Below, one piece after another: positions 29,194 through 35,393 of a stretch of DNA of 64,000 nucleotides. Source of the DNA: a virus; the IMG/VR virus record IMGVR_UViG_3300015371_000007, positions 1-64,000 of that record, one strand, 5' to 3'. The translations under genes and the position numbers were made by a program. The notes beneath the pieces were generated by a model, which saw only the letters and a program-made list of their open reading frames with translations, had not been told where the DNA came from and ran no database searches. Every line of letters begins with the position of its first letter. The first letter of the stretch is position 1.

Positions 29194-29769
29194 ATGCCGC
29201 GCTACCAGCTCACACCACCGCCCAAGGGCACGCGCCTCCCAGGCGCCGGCCGGAAGAAGGGGACGCCCAATAAAATCAGCGTCGAGGTGCGCCGGCTCGT
29301 GTCCGACCTGATGACCGATGCCGACTATCAGCGCCGGCTGCGCGCCGACTTCCGGCAGCGCCGGGTGCATCCGACCATCGAGGCACTGATCTGGACGTAC
29401 CACCTCGGCAAGCCGAAGCAACAGATCGAGCTGAGCGGCAGTGTGGACGTGACGGCCCGCATGGAGGCGGAGCGCGCCGCCTTCGCCTCGCTCGACCTGG
29501 CCGACCTTGAACAGCTCGCCGCCGAGTCTCAGGCGCTCGTGGACCGCGCGATGGCGCTCTCCAAGATCCGGCAAACACCACAAGATGTAGTAGTTGCCGG
29601 CTACTTACCCGAAGTTAGTGGGGAATCATTGGGGAATCGGGCTGGTTCTGATAACCCCGATTATGTCGTCCATTCTGCTGAGCCAGAAGAATGTGCGCCA
29701 ACCCACGAGGATGCAACGGGTGCGGGCGATCTCCCCGAGCAGGGCGACGACCCTGACGTTACCACGTAA
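29194..29769 (+). CDS. terS: Small terminase subunit-like DNA-binding protein (191 aa)
   Basis: LPGAGRKKGTPNKISVEVRR (about 15-34) is the typical N-terminal DNA-binding start of many small terminase and related phage packaging proteins. A helical middle (ERAAFASLDLADLEQLAAES) would form the oligomer. The last ~60 codons (29577-29760) are clearly A/T-richer than the rest and encode a Ser/Asp-rich tail, with two GGGGAATC repeats that might serve as packaging signal. Large terminase is ~2 kb further on. Confidence 0.55.
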   Translation: MPRYQLTPPPKGTRLPGAGRKKGTPNKISVEVRRLVSDLMTDADYQRRLRADFRQRRVHPTIEALIWTYHLGKPKQQIELSGSVDVTARMEAERAAFASLDLADLEQLAAESQALVDRAMALSKIRQTPQDVVVAGYLPEVSGESLGNRAGSDNPDYVVHSAEPEECAPTHEDATGAGDLPEQGDDPDVTT

Positions 29770-30221
29770 CGCACGACGCGACGACGACGCGATGATGATG
29801 ACGCCGGCCGGCTGACCGGCCTGCCTTCGACCATCGACGACGACGCGCGCGCGACGACGACGAACGGATCGACCCCCCCCGCCCCCTCCCCCCACCGGCC
29901 TGCCGGTCACGAACCTGATCGCCCCGCCCCCCGCCGGGGGCTCTCCGGTACCTCTCGCGTCCGCGAACGGGGTCCTCTTTTTCGGGCTCGCTCGGGCGAG
30001 TCTCCCGCCGGTGGGCGATCGAGCCTTTTCCTAGGGATTTCGAGGATGGGGGGTGGCGGGGGTGATCCCGGAAATGGGGCCCCTTTCGGGTCCGGCGGGG
30101 CACGGGACTCCGGGGCGTAACGGCGGATGTAACGGCCACGGCGTTACGCGGTGTCACGTAACGGCGTTCGGTAACGGCTGCGGTGTCACGGGGCGTTACC
30201 GACGGGAGGAAGGTGACAGGT
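29770..30221. other. 452-base non-coding region with homopolymer tracts and iterons
   Basis: No convincing gene. First part: GAC/GATGAT-rich repeats (29773-29805), GCCGGCCGG dyads, then a C8 tract followed by a C-rich run at about 29873-29892. A 6-bp stem GCCCCC-CGCC-GGGGGC lies at about 29927-29942, with a T5 tract about 30 bases later. The 3' part carries six GTAACGGC-type repeats, and the last bases hold the ribosome site of the next gene. It could be an origin, packaging or promoter region. Confidence 0.5.
30116..30200. repeat. Second GTAACGGC iteron cluster
   Basis: Six elements in 85 bp: CGTAACGGC 30116-30124, TGTAACGGC 30128-30136, GCGTTACGC 30141-30149, CGTAACGGC 30157-30165, GGTAACGGC 30170-30178 and GCGTTACC 30193-30200. 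Several are direct, two are inverted. The same element occurs six times inside the O-like gene at 12.65-12.84 kb, so one protein probably binds both places. Confidence 0.6.
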
Positions 30222-30440
30222 ATGAACGCGACCGTCGGGCGGGTGGTGCATTACGTCGAGCCGGTGACGCGGGAGCATCGCGCGGCGATCGTGACGGGGC
30301 TGCTGCGGGCGCGCGGGGGCGAAGGGGCGGTGGCGCTGCGCGTGTTCGGGATCGACGACACGTGGGCGGTGCCCGACGCGGTGGAGGAGCCGACCGGCAC
30401 CTGGCCGGGGACGTGGCACTGGCCGGAGCGCGACGCGTGA
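30222..30440 (+). CDS. Small phage hypothetical protein (72 aa)
   Basis: GGGAGGAAGGTGACAGGT gives a strong ribosome site before ATG 30222. NATVGRVVHYVEPVTREHRA is a start seen in many small phage proteins of unknown role; W-rich end (TWPGTWHWPERDA). Overlaps the next gene by four bases. Confidence 0.6.
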   Translation: MNATVGRVVHYVEPVTREHRAAIVTGLLRARGGEGAVALRVFGIDDTWAVPDAVEEPTGTWPGTWHWPERDA

Positions 30441-30751
30441 ACCGGCGCGCGTTTCTCGCGCTGGCGGCGGCGAGTGCGGCGGGGTTTGCGCTGGACCCGG
30501 AACGGGCGTTGTGGGTGCCGGGCGCGAAGACGATCTTCCTGCCGCCGGAGCGGACGGTGGTGGCGGCGGGGGTCGGCGACATCGAGGCGTTCATCGCGGG
30601 CGTGGGCGCGCCGTTTGTCACCGACGGCGTGTGGCGCGGGGCCAAGCCGCTGGCGGAGGCGATGCGCTGGGTGAGTGATGCCGAGCACGCGCTGCTGGTC
30701 GCGCGCGGGCGACGGGCGATCGCGGAGCGCACGTGCAAGAGGAACCGATGA
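30437..30751 (+). CDS. Tat-like signal-bearing phage protein (104 aa)
   Basis: NRRAFLALAAASAAGF at the N-terminus combines a twin-Arg RRxFL motif with an Ala-rich hydrophobic stretch. The following DPERALWVPGAKTIFLPP is a pattern recurrent in small phage proteins of packaging modules. The rest is alpha/beta. The signal could direct export by Tat or anchor the protein; the function is not known. Confidence 0.55.
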   Translation: MNRRAFLALAAASAAGFALDPERALWVPGAKTIFLPPERTVVAAGVGDIEAFIAGVGAPFVTDGVWRGAKPLAEAMRWVSDAEHALLVARGRRAIAERTCKRNR

Positions 30752-30957
30752 CGCCGGACGCCCTGACGTTTGTCGTGTCGGGCGACGACCGCGAGCGGGT
30801 GGCGTGGTGGGCGGCGCGGCACACGTGCCGAGCGGAACCGGATTTCGCGGGCGGGCGGCTGACGTATGCGTTCACGCCGAGTGGCATTGGGCCGTCGGTG
30901 CGGGTGCAGTGTGCGTGTGGGGCCGCGCTGGATCTGACGCGGGTGGACACGTGGTGA
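30748..30957 (+). CDS. Small hypothetical protein (69 aa)
   Basis: ATG overlaps the previous stop. MTPDALTFVVSGDDRERVAW start; one CACG pair near the C-terminus. Last codons overlap the next GTG. Confidence 0.55.
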   Translation: MTPDALTFVVSGDDRERVAWWAARHTCRAEPDFAGGRLTYAFTPSGIGPSVRVQCACGAALDLTRVDTW

Positions 30958-31217
30958 CGCCCGCGGCGATGACGCACGAGGAGCTGGACGTCTACATCGC
31001 GGCGATCGCGACGGTGTTGCACGCGACGCTGACCGAAGAGGTGAAGGCGTCGCTCACGATCTTCGGCGGCGCGTTCGCGGCGATTCCCCGGATCGAGGAC
31101 CGCGTCTGGTTTACGCACCGCGTGGTCACGGCGATCCACGACGTCTTAGGCGCGGTCGACGTCGTCGCGTTGATGGAGGTCAAGGTCATCGCGGATGCGC
31201 CGGACCGGGTGCAGTGA
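30954..31217 (+). CDS. Small hypothetical protein (87 aa)
   Basis: GTG overlap start. MTPAAMTHEELDVYIAAIAT, helical with a hydrophobic core (ATLTEEVKASLTIFGG). No family is recognised. Confidence 0.55.
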   Translation: MTPAAMTHEELDVYIAAIATVLHATLTEEVKASLTIFGGAFAAIPRIEDRVWFTHRVVTAIHDVLGAVDVVALMEVKVIADAPDRVQ

Positions 31218-31291
31218 TGCTCGGCTGGCTGGCGGTGGTCTTGTGGATCGCGCTGCTCCTAATTCTGGCCTATCGCGGGGGGCATAAGTGA
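31217..31291 (+). CDS. Tiny membrane protein (24 aa)
   Basis: MLGWLAVVLWIALLLILAYR followed by GGHK: a single membrane helix with basic end. Start overlaps the previous stop (TGATG). Very short; reality rests on the coupling and clean hydrophobic pattern. Confidence 0.4.
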   Translation: MLGWLAVVLWIALLLILAYRGGHK

Positions 31292-31300
31292 GGCGCCTAT

Positions 31301-31501
31301 GTGGGGAGAAGCCAGGTCACGGATCGCGTCGTGGCGGCGCTGAGGCTCTATCAGCGGCTCTACGTCGGCGATGAGGCCATCCCGGTGTCGCGCCGCAAAG
31401 CGCTGCGACGGCGGCTCGACGAGGTGCTGAAGGCGATGGAGGTCGACGAGAGCGCGGCCTACTACTACGGCGTGCGAAGTCTCCGGCGCGAGTTGGACTG
31501 A
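31301..31501 (+). CDS. Small basic helical protein (66 aa)
   Basis: GTG start; TDRVVAALRLYQRLYVGDEA, then Arg-rich helices (RRKALRRRLDEVLKAME). Stop overlaps the next ATG. No family is recognised. Confidence 0.5.
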   Translation: MGRSQVTDRVVAALRLYQRLYVGDEAIPVSRRKALRRRLDEVLKAMEVDESAAYYYGVRSLRRELD

Positions 31502-31923
31502 TGCCGAAGAAGCAGACCCCCGAGCCGGCGTGGAGCGACACGCCCACCCCCGCGCAAGTGCGGATGCTGGCGCAGCAGCGCTTCCTCGCGGAGCGCTCGC
31601 GTCCGGCGGAGCCCTTGCCGCTGCCAGGGCAGCGCCTCGCCCCGCCGACGCCCGATGCGCTGGCGAACACGGCAGAGGCCGAGCAGTACGGCGCCCCCTC
31701 GCCGTGGATGGTCGGACGCCCGCGTCCCTCGCGCACGCCGACGATGGGGCCGTCCAAGCGCACGCCGGCCGCGACGATCTATGACGCGTGGCAGATGGTG
31801 AAAGACCAGCCCGTCATGCGGCTGCTCGGCGCCGGCAAGGACCTCATGGACTACAGCGACCAGCGGTTGTGGGCGGCGTTTGAGTATCCGGGCGACCAAG
31901 TCGCCAAGTGGTTCGGCAAGTGA
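31501..31923 (+). CDS. Proline-rich hypothetical protein before large terminase (140 aa)
   Basis: Disordered, Pro-rich N-terminal 90 residues (EPLPLPGQRLAPPTPDAL), then a more ordered end (TIYDAWQMVKDQPVMRLLGA). ATG and stop both overlap neighbours by one base, typical of packaging operons. May be a virion or packaging accessory. Confidence 0.55.
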   Translation: MPKKQTPEPAWSDTPTPAQVRMLAQQRFLAERSRPAEPLPLPGQRLAPPTPDALANTAEAEQYGAPSPWMVGRPRPSRTPTMGPSKRTPAATIYDAWQMVKDQPVMRLLGAGKDLMDYSDQRLWAAFEYPGDQVAKWFGK

Positions 31924-33656
31924 TGACCGATCCGTTCCTCGCTGATCTTGTGCGGCGCAACGAAGACCTGCAGGCGGTGCTCGCCGAAGCGCGCGGCTGG
32001 AAGATCACGCGCTACTTCCACGACTGCCTCCCCGGCTGCGACCCGACGTCGCTCGATCCCGCCGACCACCTCCCGCGCAAACCGGACCAAGGCCCGACCT
32101 GTCGCGTGCTCTACCGCAAGGCGGTGCGCTGGCTCCGAGCCGGCGCGGCGTATCCGGAGCGCGGCTTCATCGCGGCGAACCGCATCGGCAAGACCGACAC
32201 CGCGGCGTACGAGATCACGTGTCATCTCACGGGCCGCTACCCGGCGTGGTGGGAAGGCAAGCGCTGGGACCGCCCGACGGATTGGCGCGCGGCCGGCGAC
32301 ACGATGCTCACCACGCGCGACATTCTGCAGAAGGCGCTGCTCGGGCCGCACGAAGGCGTGCCGGTGAACGAGTGGACCGGGATGATCCCTCCGCGGCTCG
32401 TGCTCGACGTCACGCGCAAGAGCGGCGGCATCACCAACTGCATCGACACCGTGCACGTGCGCCACGTCTCGGGCGGGGTCTCGCGGTTGTCCTTCCTGTC
32501 GTACGACATGGGACGCCGCGTCTTCCAGGGCTTCGACTGCGACGGGTTCTGGATTGACGAGGAGCCGCCTGACCCCGCCGAGCGCTCCGAGGCGTTGGCC
32601 GCGGGCTCGACCGACATCTACGGCGAGTGCCTGCTCCGCACGATGACGACCGACGGGATCGTGCTGGCGACGTTCACGCCGCTGCGCGGCTGGACCCCGT
32701 TCATGCGCGCCTACTTCGCGGCCGCGCTGATGCCGGGCACCGAAGACGACGAGGTCGACGTGCCGGCGACCGCCGCGATGGCCTCGACGCCGGAAGGGCG
32801 CGCCGCGGAAGCGGACGAAGAGGGCTTCGCCGTCAAGTCCGACCGCGTCGCCCAGGTCGCCGAGGTCAATCCCTACGCGAACGTGCGGCCGCGGTTCATC
32901 ATCGGCGCGACGTGGGATGACGCGCCGCACCTGACCGAGAAGGTCAAGGCGCAGCAGTGGGCGTCGATGCTGCCCTATCAGCGCGCGGCCCGCACCAAGG
33001 GCATTCCCCAGCTCGGGGCCGGCGCGGTCTATCCGATCGACGAGGCGGATCTGAAGGTCAGCGACTTCGTGATTCCCGACCATTGGTGGCGCGGCTTCGG
33101 GATGGACGTGGGCGGCGGCGCCAAAGCGACGGCCGCGGTGTTCTGCGCGCTCAACCCGGAAGACCGCGTGCTCTACGTGACCAGCGTCTACAAGCGCGCG
33201 AGCAATGAGCCGAGTCTCCACGCGGCCGCGATGAAAGAGCGGATGCTCCGGCCGACCGGCTGGTTGTGGCCGGGCGTCGGCGACGCGGCGGCGCTGATCA
33301 TGACCGACCACGACGCCGAGCAGCTGGTCTACGTCTATCGGCGCTTGGGGCTCGACCTGCAGCTGCCCGACAAGGCGGTCGAGACGGGGATCGCGGATCT
33401 GTGGGACCTGATGGTCACCGGGCGCTTCAAGGTGCTGGCGTCGTGCCAGGCGTGGTTCGACGAGTTCCGGATGTACCGCCGCGACAGTCGCGGCCGCGTC
33501 GTCAAGAGCAACGACCACTTGATGGACGCCACGCGCTACGTCGCGCGCACCGGCATCTGGAAGATGAAACGCAAGCCGGCCAAGCCGACCGGCGAGGACA
33601 ACAAGATTCTGCCGTTCGACCGCAACAGCGTGTCGCTCGGCTGGATGGGCGGATGA
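31923..33656 (+). CDS. terL: Large terminase subunit (577 aa)
   Basis: ATPase domain with Walker A GFIAANRIGKT (residues 81-91, the NRxGKT variant of T4/P22-like terminases) and Walker B DGFWIDEEP (207-215). Nuclease domain starts near GMDVGGGAK (393-401) with the first metal Asp, and ends with a conserved SNDHLMDATRYV helix near 530. It cuts and pumps phage DNA into the prohead using ATP. ATG 31923 overlaps the previous stop. Confidence 0.9.
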   Translation: MTDPFLADLVRRNEDLQAVLAEARGWKITRYFHDCLPGCDPTSLDPADHLPRKPDQGPTCRVLYRKAVRWLRAGAAYPERGFIAANRIGKTDTAAYEITCHLTGRYPAWWEGKRWDRPTDWRAAGDTMLTTRDILQKALLGPHEGVPVNEWTGMIPPRLVLDVTRKSGGITNCIDTVHVRHVSGGVSRLSFLSYDMGRRVFQGFDCDGFWIDEEPPDPAERSEALAAGSTDIYGECLLRTMTTDGIVLATFTPLRGWTPFMRAYFAAALMPGTEDDEVDVPATAAMASTPEGRAAEADEEGFAVKSDRVAQVAEVNPYANVRPRFIIGATWDDAPHLTEKVKAQQWASMLPYQRAARTKGIPQLGAGAVYPIDEADLKVSDFVIPDHWWRGFGMDVGGGAKATAAVFCALNPEDRVLYVTSVYKRASNEPSLHAAAMKERMLRPTGWLWPGVGDAAALIMTDHDAEQLVYVYRRLGLDLQLPDKAVETGIADLWDLMVTGRFKVLASCQAWFDEFRMYRRDSRGRVVKSNDHLMDATRYVARTGIWKMKRKPAKPTGEDNKILPFDRNSVSLGWMGG

Positions 33657-33856
33657 TCGGGCGCTGGACCTGCCCGCAGTGTCTCGGGCGGGGCGACGAC
33701 TGCTGTCAGTGCCACGGGCGCGGCACGTTGCCGACGGAGGGACGGTTGATCGCGGCGGTCGCCTACGTCTGGCGCCGCGATGACTGCGCGGCGTGTCGCG
33801 CAATCCCGTGGCGCGGCGACAGCCCGATCCGCAAGGTGGAGAGGATCTGGCGATGA
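33653..33856 (+). CDS. Zinc-binding small protein (67 aa)
   Basis: CPQCLGRGDDCCQCHGRG is a tight Cys-rich repeat like a DnaJ zinc unit; CAAC follows later. Overlaps the terminase stop by four bases. Confidence 0.55.
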   Translation: MIGRWTCPQCLGRGDDCCQCHGRGTLPTEGRLIAAVAYVWRRDDCAACRAIPWRGDSPIRKVERIWR

Positions 33857-34008
33857 CGATCACGAAGACGTTCGTGAAGTGGTTCGAGGGCGAGCAGCGC
33901 ACCTACGGGACGGCGATCGCGCTGAAGAACCTGCTCTGGCTCAAGGCGGCGGCGGATCTCAAGGCGATCGGCGTGCGCAAGCTGACGACCGTCTATCGGC
34001 GGCGGTAA
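33853..34008 (+). CDS. Small basic hypothetical protein (51 aa)
   Basis: MTITKTFVKWFEGEQRTYGT start, Lys/Arg-rich end (VRKLTTVYRRR). Starts and ends overlap neighbours. No family is recognised. Confidence 0.5.
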   Translation: MTITKTFVKWFEGEQRTYGTAIALKNLLWLKAAADLKAIGVRKLTTVYRRR

Positions 34009-34193
34009 TGGCCGCGCGGCCGGTCTGGAAAATCGAGGCCCGCACGGGCGACCGCGACCCGCACCCGGAGTGGCTGGAGCTGCGCGGCTACGGACGGCGC
34101 TATCAGTACGTCGAGCGCGAGGAGGCCGAGAAGATGCTCGCCAAACTCCAGCGCACGCAACCCCAGGCGGAGTTCCGGATCGCCCCGCTCTAG
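34008..34193 (+). CDS. Small hypothetical protein (61 aa)
   Basis: MAARPVWKIEARTGDRDPHP start, ELRGYGRRYQYVEREEAEKM middle. The beta-hairpin then helix layout could be a dsRBD-like or small-stator fold, but it is not assignable. Confidence 0.5.
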   Translation: MAARPVWKIEARTGDRDPHPEWLELRGYGRRYQYVEREEAEKMLAKLQRTQPQAEFRIAPL

Positions 34194-34207
34194 GAAAGGA
34201 CGCCAGC

Positions 34208-34432
34208 ATGGCAGCGGAGATTTTGGTCGGCGAAGCCGCGCGGATTCTGAACTGCTCGACCAACCACGTGCGGTACCTCGAACGCACCGGCCAGGTGCGG
34301 GCCCGCCGGATTGGCAACGTGCGCGTCTTCCTGCGCACCGAAGTGCAGCGGGTGGCCGACGAACGCTACCGCCGCGCCACCGGGCAACCGCACTGGCGGG
34401 GGGAGGACGGATCTCAGGAAGCACCTAGCTGA
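34208..34432 (+). CDS. MerR-like HTH protein (74 aa)
   Basis: VGEAARILNCSTNHVRYLER then TGQVRARRIGNVRVFLRTEV is a classic MerR/excisionase winged helix with the wing at RIGNVRVF. Preceded by AGGAAAGGA. It sits in the packaging region, so a late regulator or a DNA-packaging recognition role is possible. Confidence 0.65.
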   Translation: MAAEILVGEAARILNCSTNHVRYLERTGQVRARRIGNVRVFLRTEVQRVADERYRRATGQPHWRGEDGSQEAPS

Positions 34433-34474
34433 TAGTCGTCGACGGCCCACTACGTCACAAAGAGGAGATTCGGC

Positions 34475-34897
34475 ATGGCTTACGACACGCACGACCTCGC
34501 CGCCGTCGGACACGCGGCCAGCGCCTCACGCGCGCGGACCGATGCGCCCAAAGAGCTGACCGATTTCAGCGTCAAGAAAGGGGACAACGGCGGCGTGCTC
34601 GTCTGCGAGAACTACAAGAGCAAGCAGCCCGAAGGCCGACGCAGCGCCTTCCCGACCACGGGCGACTACAAGGAAAACCCATTCGGCCCCGATGACGGGC
34701 CGAAGGCGACCGCCTACATCGGATCGCTCTTGGCGAAGATGACCGGCGGCGCGATGACCGCGGAGTCGCCCGCCGAAGAAGCCGCCGAGCCGATGGCCCC
34801 GCCGATGCGCCGGCCGATCGGTCCGCCGCCCAATCCCGGCGTCGCCCCCGCGCGACCCGGCGGCATCCAAGGCGTCGGCCCGCGCTCGCTCGCCTGA
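34475..34897 (+). CDS. Hypothetical virion-region protein (140 aa)
   Basis: AAAGAGGAG ribosome site. Soluble first half (ELTDFSVKKGDNGGVLVCEN), Pro-rich C-terminal tail (PPMRRPIGPPPNPGVAPARP). Tail composition resembles head or ejection proteins. No family is recognised. Confidence 0.55.
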   Translation: MAYDTHDLAAVGHAASASRARTDAPKELTDFSVKKGDNGGVLVCENYKSKQPEGRRSAFPTTGDYKENPFGPDDGPKATAYIGSLLAKMTGGAMTAESPAEEAAEPMAPPMRRPIGPPPNPGVAPARPGGIQGVGPRSLA

Positions 34898-34936
34898 TTC
34901 GCGCCGACAGAAGGGGCTTGCGCACACTGACGCGCG

Positions 34937-35140
34937 ATGGCCCCTTCTGACGACGACGACGTCGCGCAGGTCCAGGCCGATCTCAACACGATTCGGACCC
35001 TCGCCCTGATGATTCGGACCGAGGCGGAGCTGCGCGCGTACCTCGCCGACGTCCCGGACCCGGCGCTGCGGACCGCCGTCGAGACGCTCCTGCGGCAGTT
35101 CACCCTCTTCGAGCCGATCGATGCTGCTGACGCCAGCTGA
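34937..35140 (+). CDS. Small acidic helical protein (67 aa)
   Basis: MAPSDDDDVAQVQADLNTIR start, helical. The start codon lies in a stem-loop: AGAAGGGGC (34909-34917) pairs with GCCCCTTCT (34940-34948) and the ATG sits in the 3' side of the loop/stem, which may limit its translation. Overlaps the next gene by 20 bases. Confidence 0.5.
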   Translation: MAPSDDDDVAQVQADLNTIRTLALMIRTEAELRAYLADVPDPALRTAVETLLRQFTLFEPIDAADAS

Positions 35141-35393
35141 TCTCGCGGAGGCCCGCGTCCGCTTCGACCGGTTGCGCGCGGGATCGGTCAGTCGCGTCGA
35201 CTGGCGCGAGCTGTGCGCCATCACGCTCCTCGCCGAGGGCGACGTCGTCTGCGGCACCATCGTCGCCAATGGCCTCGACCACTTTCTCCGCGTCGCGAAG
35301 GACCAGTACGACGGGCACGCCTTTCGTCGCGATGACCTCGCGGCAATCTATGACCGGCTGCGGACCGCGATCTGTCGCCCGGCAGGCGCCTAA
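35121..35393 (+). CDS. Hypothetical protein just before portal (90 aa)
   Basis: MLLTPADLAEARVRFDRLRA start; helical. Its stop is separated by no bases from the portal ATG, so the two are probably co-translated. Unknown function, perhaps a packaging accessory. Confidence 0.55.
   Translation: MLLTPADLAEARVRFDRLRAGSVSRVDWRELCAITLLAEGDVVCGTIVANGLDHFLRVAKDQYDGHAFRRDDLAAIYDRLRTAICRPAGA

Noticed and set aside
31851-33902. 683-residue leftward ORF
   Set aside because: It mirrors the large terminase gene. Its translation is rich in His/Arg/Asp runs typical of antisense frames in GC-rich genes, and the plus strand has clear Walker and nuclease motifs.
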